A stretch of 11,754 nucleotides of DNA from Deltaproteobacteria bacterium (GCA_019313505.1 JAFDBA010000177.1:1-11754); one strand, 5' to 3'; positions 1 through 5,788 are shown, counted from the stretch's first letter. Notes: generated by a model not told the origin, from the sequence alone. Numbers and translations are program-made.

Positions 1-2
1 TT

Positions 3-101
3 AGCATCTTTCATTTGGTGAAGCTGGCTGAAATAATCGGCGCTATCGCAGACCATGCTCAAAATGCCGGCGACATGATGAGAGCCATGCTTGCAAAATA
101 G
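3..101 (+). CDS. DUF47/PhoU-like protein, C-terminal end (partial)
   Basis: The window opens inside a coding region whose last 32 codons are visible, ending in TAG at 99-101. The readable tail contains LVKLAEIIGAIADHAQNAGD, followed by MMRAMLAK. This is the usual closing helix of DUF47 (TIGR00153-type) proteins, PhoU relatives often encoded beside Pit-type phosphate transporters; the pattern (I/L)xxIADxAxNAGDxxxxML is characteristic of that helix. The start, and any adjacent transporter gene, lie off the left edge. The family call rests on one helix only, so a PhoU-type regulator is likely but not proven. Confidence 0.6.
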   Translation, partial: SIFHLVKLAEIIGAIADHAQNAGDMMRAMLAK

Positions 102-131
102 GGAAGTGGTTTTTTATTTTTATATTGAAAT

Positions 132-150
132 CCTGGTCCTTTGGGCCAGG
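132..150. other. 8-bp hairpin downstream of the DUF47-like gene
   Basis: CCTGGTCC, a TTT loop and GGGCCAGG form an 8-bp stem with one G-T wobble, 30 bp after the DUF47-like stop codon. There is no T-run immediately after it on either strand; the T-rich stretch lies before it at about 110-121. It may end the upstream transcript in a factor-assisted way or protect its 3' end, but it is not a canonical intrinsic terminator. Confidence 0.35.
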
Positions 151-194
151 TCAAAGATAGATGGCTCTGCCTTAAGAATCGCTGCAAGAGTTTG

Positions 195-314
195 AAGTGA
201 ACTAAAGTTTAAAGTGAGCTAAAGTTAAGGAATTCTGTCAATTATATAAAATCAGCGGAGCGAAGCGACACCATAACTTTAGGCACTTTAGCTCACTTCA
301 AATTTTAGTCACTT
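195..314. repeat. Symmetric array of four 14-nt repeats, two per orientation
   Basis: Two direct copies, AAGTGAACTAAAGT (195-208) and AAGTGAGCTAAAGT (212-225), face two inverted copies. One inverted copy is perfect (284-297) and one is degenerate (302-314, reading AAGTGACTAAAAT). Within each arm the copies are 17 nt apart, so the element is nearly mirror-symmetric about a ~58-nt centre (226-283). Longer matches extend the pairing: TTTGAAGTGAACTAAAGT at 191-208 matches the complement of 285-302 in 17 of 18 positions, and CTAAAGTTA at 219-227 matches the complement of 274-282. It fills most of the 102-387 intergenic region, which has no gene. It could be a MITE- or REP-like element or the relic of a larger cassette. 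Confidence 0.7.
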
Positions 315-387
315 TTCTAATTTGTCCGGATCAAGAATTGAAACCAAATAAAAAATCGTTAAAAGTATATTTCCTGAGGAACAAAAA

Positions 388-1026
388 ATGACCACTAAAG
401 TATATGTTGTTCGTCATGGCCAGACCGCCTGGAATCTGAAGGAAGTATTTAGAGGACGTATGGACATTCCTCTGGATGACACCGGAAAAAAAGAGGTGCA
501 TCTGGCCGGTGAGGTTTTAAAAGATGAAACCATTCACGCCATTTACAGCAGCCCCCTCTCCCGTTCTATAGAAACGGCTGAAAATATAGCTAAATTTCAG
601 GATATCGGGGTCACTCCCCTTGAAGCCATTGTCGATATCAGTTACGGTGATTGGGAAGGGGTCAGCCTTGACGAAGTCCGCAAAAAATATCCGGATCTTT
701 ATGATCTATGGTTGAAGGAGCCCCACAAGGTAACTTTCCCCAACGGAGAGAGCCTGGAGCAGGTACGTGTGCGCACACAGAATGCCATTGATGACTTACT
801 TGAAAAACATAAAAATGAAAATATCGCCTTAGTGGCCCACCGGGTGCCTAACAAGGTTATCTGTTGCAGCCTTTTGGGAATCGAAAACAGTAATTTTTGG
901 CGAATTCAACAGGATACCGCCAGCACCAACCTTTTCACTTATAAAGACGATCAATGGATCATTTCGTATCTTAATGATACCTCTTATCTAAAAGTTTTGG
1001 GGAAATCCGCCCTGTCCGATTTTTAA
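388..1026 (+). CDS. Histidine phosphatase family protein (phosphoglycerate-mutase-like)
   Basis: This is a 212-aa cytoplasmic histidine phosphatase. The N-terminal VYVVRHGQTAWN carries the RHG signature (R9-H10-G11) with H10 as the phospho-acceptor. SSPLSRSIETA supplies the second phosphate-binding Arg (R59), YGDWEG (86-91) is the usual motif of small-molecule phosphatases, and the distal His is H151 in LVAHRV. The general-acid position four residues before GDWEG is Asp83, where Glu is commoner. Length and motifs fit alpha-ribazole phosphatase/PhoE-type enzymes, but the substrate cannot be told from sequence and no cobalamin genes are near. The ATG at 388 has a GAGGA ribosome site about 8 nt upstream. 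It ends 12 bp before the HDAC-family gene, so the two are probably co-transcribed. Confidence 0.88.
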   Translation: MTTKVYVVRHGQTAWNLKEVFRGRMDIPLDDTGKKEVHLAGEVLKDETIHAIYSSPLSRSIETAENIAKFQDIGVTPLEAIVDISYGDWEGVSLDEVRKKYPDLYDLWLKEPHKVTFPNGESLEQVRVRTQNAIDDLLEKHKNENIALVAHRVPNKVICCSLLGIENSNFWRIQQDTASTNLFTYKDDQWIISYLNDTSYLKVLGKSALSDF

Positions 1027-1038
1027 TGGGGAAAATTT

Positions 1039-1914
1039 ATGAAAAAAACCGGCGTGTTTTACCATCCCAGCTTCAGCCGCAGAAGCTATCTTACCAGGGG
1101 GGCACGGCTGGAAGATTTCCCCGAAGCCATTGATCACCTTCTCGCGCGTGATAATGTTATCCTATATGAGTCACCTCCCATAGAAGAGGAGTGGATATTG
1201 AAAGTACACACTCCGGAACTTATCCGGGGTGTGGAGGCAGATCATCTCTGCTCAACAGCCTGGCGTTCGGTGGGCGGCGTGGTGCTGGCCGGAGAAAAGG
1301 TCTGCACCGGGGAAATTGATAATGCATTTGCTCTTATCGGTGCAGGGGGCCATCATTCAGGGAAAGACTATTTTGGCGGGTATTGCTGCTTTAACGATGT
1401 GGTCATAACCATCACCTATCTGCGTGAAATTCATAATATTCAACGGTTTGCAATTATGGACACGGATGCCCACCATGGAGACGGCACACGGGACCTTCTC
1501 AAAAACGATCATGATGTTCTCCATGTCTGCTGTTGCGGTGGGGAGTACGAGTCGGCGGACGGCACTAAAGTTGACATTCCCGCGCCGGGAAGCCCCCTGG
1601 GATTCTGGGGCAGGGGCGACACCGTCAACAATGTAGACGAACAATATGCCGACAACGTAAAGACCGAGTTTTATCCACGGGTTAAAGATTTTAAGCCCGA
1701 CCTGATCTTATGGTATTTCGGATTTGATACCCATCGGGGCGATTATGGCAGCCTGGGGTTGAGCGGCCGCTGCTATGAGGAAATTGCCCGCTTTATGAAA
1801 AAAACCGCCGAAGAGGTGTCCGGCGGCCGGCTGGAAGTAGTTTTAGGCGGCGGCTCCCGAACGGACATTGCCACCAATGTTATCCCACCAATAATTGAAA
1901 TTCTGGCAGAATAA
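1039..1914 (+). CDS. Histone deacetylase (HDAC/AcuC/AphA) superfamily protein, atypical active site
   Basis: This 291-aa protein carries the arginase-fold HDAC motifs. The tandem histidines are H105-H106 in GAGGHHSG. DTDAHHGDGT (141-150) supplies zinc ligands D143 and H145, and FGFDTHRGD supplies the third, D230. Family members hydrolyse acetyl-amide bonds in polyamines, acetoin-related substrates or proteins. The odd point is the C-terminal loop: where most members have GGY, with the Tyr stabilising the transition state, this one reads VVLGGGSRTD, with Ser273 in the Tyr place. Class IIa vertebrate HDACs lose the same Tyr (to His) and are poor deacetylases, so another substrate or weak activity is possible. 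The ATG follows a weak GGGG ribosome site, 12 bp after the phosphatase stop. It converges on the toxin remnant at 1939. Confidence 0.85.
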   Translation: MKKTGVFYHPSFSRRSYLTRGARLEDFPEAIDHLLARDNVILYESPPIEEEWILKVHTPELIRGVEADHLCSTAWRSVGGVVLAGEKVCTGEIDNAFALIGAGGHHSGKDYFGGYCCFNDVVITITYLREIHNIQRFAIMDTDAHHGDGTRDLLKNDHDVLHVCCCGGEYESADGTKVDIPAPGSPLGFWGRGDTVNNVDEQYADNVKTEFYPRVKDFKPDLILWYFGFDTHRGDYGSLGLSGRCYEEIARFMKKTAEEVSGGRLEVVLGGGSRTDIATNVIPPIIEILAE

Positions 1915-1938
1915 TCAGTTACAACAATTGTCAACAAT

Positions 1939-2067
1939 CTATTTTTTAAACAACTCTGAATGAGATCCGGTTTTTTCTATAACATCTTGTAATTTAATAA
2001 GATCCTTATTTTGTTTTTTGATTCTTTTGTAGTCCTTTTTGAATTGGTTAGTATAAAAGATGTTCAA
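1939..2067 (-). pseudogene. yafQ: YafQ/RelE-family toxin, internally deleted
   Basis: The frame directly after the antitoxin stop reads (M)NIFYTNQFKKDYKRIKKQ, continues NKDLIKLQDVIEK, and then jumps to TGSHSELFKK before TAG. The first part matches the N-terminal two helices of YafQ toxins. The last ten residues match their extreme C terminus (RTGTHAALFG in E. coli YafQ, where that His is catalytic). The product is 42 aa against about 90 for the family, so an in-frame deletion of roughly 50 residues has removed the beta-sheet core with the other catalytic His/Asp residues. The start is TTG at 2067-2065, overlapping the antitoxin TGA, with GGAG 8 nt upstream, so the translational coupling of an intact pair is preserved. 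Almost certainly not an active mRNase. Confidence 0.8.
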
Positions 2068-2324
2068 CGGTCCAGCTCCCGGAACAATTCCTCGGTACTG
2101 GAAACTTTATTAAGTTCTTTCCCTTTTTCGGATTTTCTAAGGGTTTTAGCAGTAAGTTCGTTTGGAATTTTAATTTCAAAAGGTATCCCTTTGTGCAATG
2201 TTACTTGTGTTAAATACATTGAAATAGCTTCAGACATAGATATATTTAAAGAACTCAATATGTTCTGAGCTTTTGCTTTAATTGCAGGATCGATTCGGGC
2301 TTGAATTGTTGCTGTTTTTCCCAT
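2064..2324 (-). CDS. RelB/DinJ family antitoxin
   Basis: This 86-aa protein has the ribbon-helix-helix N terminus of DinJ/RelB antitoxins. GKTATIQARIDPAIKAKAQN forms the strand and first helix, and LNISMSEAISMYLTQVTLHK the second helix and dimer interface, followed by GIPFEIKIPNELTAKTL and an acidic/basic C-terminal toxin-wrapping tail ending ELFRELDR. It would bind its own promoter and neutralise a YafQ-type toxin. Its partner directly downstream (1939-2067) is internally deleted, so this antitoxin is probably an orphan, perhaps still an autorepressor or able to act on related toxins elsewhere. The ATG is preceded by AAGGAG with ideal spacing. Confidence 0.9.
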   Translation of the reverse strand: MGKTATIQARIDPAIKAKAQNILSSLNISMSEAISMYLTQVTLHKGIPFEIKIPNELTAKTLRKSEKGKELNKVSSTEELFRELDR

Positions 2325-2350
2325 GGGTTACTCCTTATGATTGCAATCTT

Positions 2351-2378
2351 TATGTATGGACATTCGCAATACACTCAA
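2351..2378 (-). promoter_or_regulatory. Possible promoter of the antitoxin gene
   Basis: On the minus strand TTGAGT (2378-2373) and TACATA (2356-2351) are separated by 16 nt and lie about 27 bp before the antitoxin start. The flanking bases ATTGC and GCAAT form a loose palindrome across this segment that could be an operator for the ribbon-helix-helix protein. The match to sigma-70 consensus is moderate and the call is tentative. Confidence 0.3.
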
Positions 2379-2384
2379 TATAAA

Positions 2385-2423
2385 TCATCGGAAGGAAAAA
2401 TCAACTAATTTTTTGATTTTCAC
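2385..2423 (-). other. 12-codon open frame with ribosome site after the SagB-type gene
   Basis: Starting 17 bp after the SagB-type stop, a GTG preceded by AAGGAG at good spacing opens a frame reading MKIKKLVDFSFR before TGA. It may be the remains of a truncated downstream gene, a leader peptide, or chance. The segment GAAAATCAA...TTGATTTTTC inside it can also form an AT-rich hairpin followed by only a short T-run, which might serve as a weak terminator for the SagB-type gene. Confidence 0.2.
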
Positions 2424-2440
2424 CGTAATCTCCTTCTTTC

Positions 2441-3181
2441 TTATCGATTTAGTCTCCCCACCGTAATCAAGTACAACACCGCCTCTTCTTCGCCGTCAAC
2501 TCCCAACAACTCATTGATATCATCATCATAAAAAGCGCCGATGGGGCAAGAACCGAGATCCATAGCGGTCGCTGCCAGCTGAACGTTCTGACAGACATGG
2601 CCCAAATCCATGGGAATGTAACGCATCGCACGGTCACGGTACTTGACCATACACCGGAGCATAATTGCGGTCCAGATAAAGACGACCGCAGCTCGTCGCA
2701 CCACCGGCTGTCCTAAACAAGCTGTGGTAATTAATTGATTAAAATTGCCGTCTTGCAGGCATTCCAGGGAAAAATCGGCCACATTAAAATGGTAAAGCCC
2801 CTGGGTCACCTTTTCAACACGATCAATGTAAAGATAAGTTTCAAAAGGATAGAGCGCGCCGGCCGAAGGGGCGGTTCGGAGCAAATGGGTTCCTGCGCGA
2901 GCAGTTACACCTTGAGCTGCCCACATCAGCCTGGACAGTTCCTCAATGGCGAGGGGATCAGTTGTGTAATCCCGTTCGGATCGACGTTTGGCCAGGCATT
3001 GCCAGAGGTTGGCCGGACGGCTCAGGTCAGGCTCCGGTAGTTGCAGACGTTCCACTTCCGGGTAGCTTTTGAATCGCTGCGTCGCCGGAATGGATCCAAG
3101 ATTATCTTTCATGGTGCGATCTCGACAATATTTTGTGCCCTGCACATAACCAAATGCAAGGCCCTGTTTATAAAATGTCAT
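2441..3181 (-). CDS. SagB-type dehydrogenase family protein (nitroreductase superfamily)
   Basis: This 246-aa protein is of the SagB/ThcOx-type nitroreductase superfamily, an FMN-dependent cytoplasmic oxidoreductase. Seen in order are the FMN-binding RRSERDY (66-72), TAPSAGALYPFETYLY (103-118, the hallmark PSxGxxxP of SagB proteins), the helix MDLGHVCQNVQLAATAMDLG (191-210), GSCPIGAFYDDDINELLGV (210-228) and the closing strand LYLITVGR. In azole-peptide clusters SagB oxidises azolines to azoles, but no YcaO cyclodehydratase, E1-like partner or precursor peptide is visible here, so this is probably a stand-alone relative of unknown substrate. The ATG has AAGGAG just upstream. The gene is divergent from the YkgJ gene across a 111-bp AT-rich spacer. 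Confidence 0.85.
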   Translation of the reverse strand: MTFYKQGLAFGYVQGTKYCRDRTMKDNLGSIPATQRFKSYPEVERLQLPEPDLSRPANLWQCLAKRRSERDYTTDPLAIEELSRLMWAAQGVTARAGTHLLRTAPSAGALYPFETYLYIDRVEKVTQGLYHFNVADFSLECLQDGNFNQLITTACLGQPVVRRAAVVFIWTAIMLRCMVKYRDRAMRYIPMDLGHVCQNVQLAATAMDLGSCPIGAFYDDDINELLGVDGEEEAVLYLITVGRLNR

Positions 3182-3254
3182 TTTTTGCTCCTTTCATTTA
3201 AATGGAAGAATTTTTATACGGCCATATGGTTGAATATTTTAAATTTAAAAAGAT

Positions 3255-3283
3255 TTGCAATTTTGTGTCAATGTTTTTAAATA
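3255..3283 (+). promoter_or_regulatory. Possible promoter of the YkgJ-family gene
   Basis: TTGCAA (3255-3260) and TAAATA (3278-3283) are 17 nt apart. A transcript from this pair would begin about 3290, only a few bases before the ATG at 3293, which itself has no Shine-Dalgarno sequence; that would make a leaderless mRNA. The region is so AT-rich that chance matches are common, so the call is tentative. Confidence 0.3.
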
Positions 3284-3292
3284 TAAAAAATA

Positions 3293-3844
3293 ATGAGCTA
3301 TTTTAAAAATAAAGCTTTGGGACTCGCTTCAACTGGACTTCGTTGGACCGACAACAATATGGAGAGGTTTGCAAACCTTGAATCTTTACCTGAACCCCTG
3401 AACTGCAGGCAAGGATGTCACTATTGTTGTTATAACCAGCCGATGGTGACACCTCCGGAAGCGCTATTTATAGGACATCATGTAGAGCAGACATTTTCGG
3501 ACAAAGACCAAAAAGAGCTGATTGTCAAAATTAAAAAGATTCTAAAAACAACAAACGGCAAGAAGCCGGACGAAATTGCAATGATGAGGCACGATTTGCC
3601 ATGTATCTTCTTGCAAGATGGGATGTGTATGGTTTATAAGGTAAGGCCTGCTGTTTGTCGAACCTGTTGTTCAACAAGTGCGGATCATTGTAAATCGATT
3701 TTTGAGTCCAGAAATCACAGGGCCAGGCTTCGATGCTATGAGCAAGTCCGTGAAATTTTAAAAACCGTTCATTTGCACTTGGTTGACCGTTGCCGGAAGA
3801 TGGGATGTCAGTCTGATTTTTTGTATATTGCAGAGGCCATTTAA
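3293..3844 (+). CDS. YkgJ family cysteine cluster protein
   Basis: This 183-aa protein has the cysteine arrangement of the YkgJ/CxxCxxCC family (DUF/UPF0153-type), thought to bind zinc or an iron-sulfur cluster. CRQGCHYCCYNQPMVTPPEA places C38, C42, C45 and C46. LPCIFLQDGMCMVYKVRP gives C104 and C112, and VCRTCCSTSADHC gives C122, C125, C126 and C133. The biochemical role of the family is not established. The start is uncertain: the ATG at 3293 has no ribosome site and an in-frame stop lies 7 bp upstream, while the next in-frame Met (residue 23) also lacks one. A leaderless transcript would explain this. No terminator is evident in the 150 bp after it. Confidence 0.82.
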   Translation: MSYFKNKALGLASTGLRWTDNNMERFANLESLPEPLNCRQGCHYCCYNQPMVTPPEALFIGHHVEQTFSDKDQKELIVKIKKILKTTNGKKPDEIAMMRHDLPCIFLQDGMCMVYKVRPAVCRTCCSTSADHCKSIFESRNHRARLRCYEQVREILKTVHLHLVDRCRKMGCQSDFLYIAEAI

Positions 3845-3927
3845 CGATTATTTTAGACATTCGCAGCCGATTGAAGCATGGTTACAAGGTAAAATGATTT
3901 TTCATGTTCATATTATCTAAAAGTATC

Positions 3928-3950
3928 TTGACAAAACCTTCTTGGAAGGC
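3928..3950 (+). promoter_or_regulatory. Consensus -35 box with adjoining palindrome upstream of the FKBP gene
   Basis: A perfect TTGACA at 3928-3933 is followed at 3938-3950 by the palindrome CCTTC-TTG-GAAGG, where a promoter spacer would lie. No good -10 hexamer sits 17 nt downstream; AATGGT (3951-3956) and TTACAC (3956-3961) are poor or badly spaced. It could be a regulated promoter with the palindrome as operator, about 80 bp before the FKBP gene, but this is inference. The remaining 3845-4010 sequence holds no gene that I can see. Confidence 0.3.
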
Positions 3951-4010
3951 AATGGTTACACAGTATTCTGACAATCACGATAACCTAAAAGTAAATTGAA
4001 TGAGGGAAAA

Positions 4011-4439
4011 ATGACTAACGCTAAAACTGGTGATAAAGTAAAAGTTCACTTTACGGGTTCCTTGGAAGACGGCACAGTATTTGGTTCTACGATGAATGAG
4101 GAGTCGTTTGAATTTATAATTGGAGAGAAAAACATGCTGCCGGGTTTTGAAAATGCGGTTGTCGGAATGCAAAAAGAAGACATAAAGACAATCACACTGC
4201 CCCCGGAGGATGCTTATGGTCCTCATAAAAAAGAACTCGTATCTGCTATGGAAAGATCAGGTTTTCCCAAAGAAATACAATTGGAAGTTGGAAAGAGACT
4301 AAGAATTCGCACTCAAGATGGAAAATACACAATGGTTACCATTAAAGACTTCACTGAAGACAGTATCGTCTTGGATGAAAACGATCCTCTTGCAGGCAAA
4401 ACCCTGACCTTTAAAATCGAACTTGTTGATATTATATAA
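4011..4439 (+). CDS. SlyD-like FKBP-type peptidyl-prolyl cis-trans isomerase
   Basis: This 142-aa prolyl isomerase/chaperone is of SlyD layout. The FKBP half starts TGDKVKVHFTGSLEDGTVFG, continues through LPGFENAVVGM (43-53) and LPPEDAYGPH (63-72), is interrupted by an insert-in-flap chaperone segment (about 73-121), and resumes with DENDPLAGKTLTFKIELVDI. E. coli SlyD has NHPLAG in the last motif; here the His is Asp125, and there is no His/Cys-rich nickel-binding tail, so a nickel-chaperone role is unlikely. The start chosen is the ATG at 4011, 4 nt after GAGGG; a TTG at 3996 in the same frame would add five residues but has no ribosome site. Its stop codon is part of the terminator hairpin. 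Confidence 0.9.
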   Translation: MTNAKTGDKVKVHFTGSLEDGTVFGSTMNEESFEFIIGEKNMLPGFENAVVGMQKEDIKTITLPPEDAYGPHKKELVSAMERSGFPKEIQLEVGKRLRIRTQDGKYTMVTIKDFTEDSIVLDENDPLAGKTLTFKIELVDII

Positions 4440-4467
4440 TAAAATCGCAATGCGATTTTATTGTTTT
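4438..4467 (+). terminator. Intrinsic terminator overlapping the FKBP stop codon
   Basis: AATAAAATCGC (4438-4448), loop AAT and GCGATTTTATT (4452-4462) form a perfect 11-bp stem followed by GTTTT. The stem begins inside the TAA stop of the FKBP gene. The ribosome-binding site of the next gene starts one base after the T-run, so the hairpin sits between two genes with no room for a separate promoter. Confidence 0.75.
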
Positions 4468-4478
4468 AAGGAGTGTTT

Positions 4479-4778
4479 ATGAATTGCATGTTTTGTGAAT
4501 CAGAGATTAATGAAAATGATATTATACAAAAAGGACTTGATGCTAGAATAGCTGGTCAAAAAACAGACCCTTTGGAATACAATTGCCCGCAATGTATCCA
4601 TGTTTGGGTTACTGAAGCCTGTGTGGGAAGACTCCCGCTTGACCCTTTCTTTGAGGATCCGGAAAGGAGAATGGCGCTTAGCAGGTGCATTAGAAAGCTT
4701 TGTGAACAAAGCGATGATAACCGTTTACAAGAGCCATTAAGCCTTCAAAAGTTAAACTATCTTTGGATGAAAAAGTAA
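4479..4778 (+). CDS. Small zinc-ribbon-like protein of unknown function
   Basis: This 99-aa hypothetical protein has two CxxC knuckles, C3/C6 (MNCMFCESEI) and C36/C39 (YNCPQCIHVW), spaced as in a zinc ribbon, plus C48. The second half is rich in charged residues with no recognised motif (RLPLDPFFEDPERRMALSR). The ATG at 4479 has AAGGAG five nt upstream; a GTG two codons earlier overlaps that site and is less likely. It follows the FKBP terminator immediately, so its transcript must come from read-through or from a promoter inside the FKBP gene. It converges with the 201-aa gene, the two stop codons being 8 bp apart. No function assigned. Confidence 0.7.
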   Translation: MNCMFCESEINENDIIQKGLDARIAGQKTDPLEYNCPQCIHVWVTEACVGRLPLDPFFEDPERRMALSRCIRKLCEQSDDNRLQEPLSLQKLNYLWMKK

Positions 4779-4786
4779 AAATTCTC

Positions 4787-5392
4787 CTACTGCTTTTGAG
4801 CAACAATATTTTGATAAAGCCCTTTATTAGACCCCTCGGGTGTTTCAAATTGCTCATAAAAAACCCTATAGGTTCCGTTTGGAAGCTTGATCTTTACGCC
4901 GTCTTTTGATGCTAAAGCTCCATCCAACAGCCCGCCCAAGGGCATCGGAACATCCTCGCGAATCGACAGCAAAAGGAATGATCCCGAAGGACAGGAAACG
5001 CTCCCGACAACCTCCCCGATATCTTCGTAATCCATAAAGTTTTCTTTTAAATGATTCGACAGCGGAAGCAGTAAAAAAGGGTCCCTCCAGAATACCGGAC
5101 GATATCCGGAATGACTATAGCCGTGGACCATTACTCCATGTGTTCTCACATAAGATGCTGATGGACTGTTGTATGGATTCAATATATCTCCGATGTTAGC
5201 ACAATCAACAATGAGCAGAAAATCATTGTCGATTACCAAAACGTCATCGATTGACGCGCCACAGTCCGGGCGCATTTTGGTGAGGTCCTGAATCGTTTTA
5301 AAACGTTTGGGGTTCGCCAGAGTAAACGATTCCGGATTTTGTGGCATTACGGTTTTCAAAGGACTCTCAATGAACATCCATGTCTGTGTCAT
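4787..5392 (-). CDS. Hypothetical protein, 201 aa
   Basis: I do not recognise this protein. It has no signal peptide, no membrane segment and no metal-binding cluster. It looks like a soluble, mostly beta protein with alternating hydrophobic strands (DDVLVIDNDFLLIVDCANIG; SGSFLLLSIRED) and a C-terminal GTYRVFYEQFETPEG that might be a ligand-binding or dimer strand. The ATG at 5392 overlaps the end of the 59-aa zinc-ribbon gene by 26 bp in another frame and lacks a clear ribosome site, which suggests translational coupling to that gene. It is the last gene of the minus-strand run that begins at 7522 (or at 5788). No terminator is visible in the 8 bp before the convergent stop. Confidence 0.65.
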   Translation of the reverse strand: MTQTWMFIESPLKTVMPQNPESFTLANPKRFKTIQDLTKMRPDCGASIDDVLVIDNDFLLIVDCANIGDILNPYNSPSASYVRTHGVMVHGYSHSGYRPVFWRDPFLLLPLSNHLKENFMDYEDIGEVVGSVSCPSGSFLLLSIREDVPMPLGGLLDGALASKDGVKIKLPNGTYRVFYEQFETPEGSNKGLYQNIVAQKQ

Positions 5393-5546
5393 GACTCATG
5401 CAATCCCAAACACCATCAGGATCACAGTTGTTACAATGATAGTGCTCACCGTAAAGAAGTCTGTGTTTATAGTCAACGGCCTCTTCTCTACGCACCCGGG
5501 CCCCACAGTGCGCACAGTCAACATATTGGATGGCTTCTTTTTTCAT
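5367..5546 (-). CDS. Small zinc-ribbon protein, 59 aa
   Basis: This short frame is real by its content. MKKEAIQYVDCAHCGARVRR has a first knuckle C11/C14 followed by basic residues, then YHCNNCDPDGVWDC gives a second knuckle C38/C41 and C49, a classical treble-clef/zinc-ribbon arrangement with about 23 residues between pairs. It begins 11 bp after the stop of the 76-aa gene. The nearest AGAGGAG lies 14 nt upstream, inside the end of that gene, so initiation probably depends on coupling. It overlaps the start of the 201-aa gene by 26 bp. Function unknown; nucleic-acid or protein binding is a guess from the fold. Confidence 0.6.
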   Translation of the reverse strand: MKKEAIQYVDCAHCGARVRREEAVDYKHRLLYGEHYHCNNCDPDGVWDCMSHDTDMDVH

Positions 5547-5557
5547 GAAAATTTAGA

Positions 5558-5788
5558 TCACTCCTCTTGTTTTATGGGTTTATGCATCGGCAGCCCATAA
5601 AGCGTATCAATCCAATATTCAAAGTTCTCAGGGCCGCCCTCTGCCACTTCACGCCGGAATTTCGCGCAGATCTCCAGCCCTTTTTCCTTGGCGCCCGGAG
5701 GAAACCCTTTTTCATCGGACAAATAGCGTTCCTCAAGCTCATCGATCTTTTTCATATACTTTTCGCAAGTGATTTGCTCTATGGCCAT
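5558..5788 (-). CDS. Hypothetical protein, 76 aa
   Basis: This is a small soluble acidic protein that I do not recognise. The N-terminal half is likely a helical hairpin (QITCEKYMKKIDELEERYLS), followed by FPPGAKEKGLEICAKFRREV and a tail EYWIDTLYGLPMHKP. Two isolated cysteines (C8, C41) are not a metal site by themselves. The ATG has AAAGGAG at good spacing. It is followed 11 bp later by the 59-aa zinc-ribbon gene and preceded by a 76-bp gap after the tandem-duplicated protein gene, in which no terminator is visible. Confidence 0.62.
   Translation of the reverse strand: MAIEQITCEKYMKKIDELEERYLSDEKGFPPGAKEKGLEICAKFRREVAEGGPENFEYWIDTLYGLPMHKPIKQEE

Noticed and set aside
132..150. Intrinsic terminator for the DUF47-like gene
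   Set aside because: Stem is good but no T-tract follows on either strand, so only a hairpin is reported.
195..314. CRISPR-like repeats in the first intergenic region
   Set aside because: Only four short copies, in two orientations, with 3-nt gaps instead of spacers.
2011..2268. An 85-codon + strand frame over the antitoxin
   Set aside because: Antisense to the RelB/DinJ gene and its toxin remnant, hydrophobic low-complexity translation, no ribosome site.
3996..4010. TTG start for the FKBP gene
   Set aside because: No ribosome site before it; the ATG at 4011 follows GAGGG and matches the usual SlyD start.
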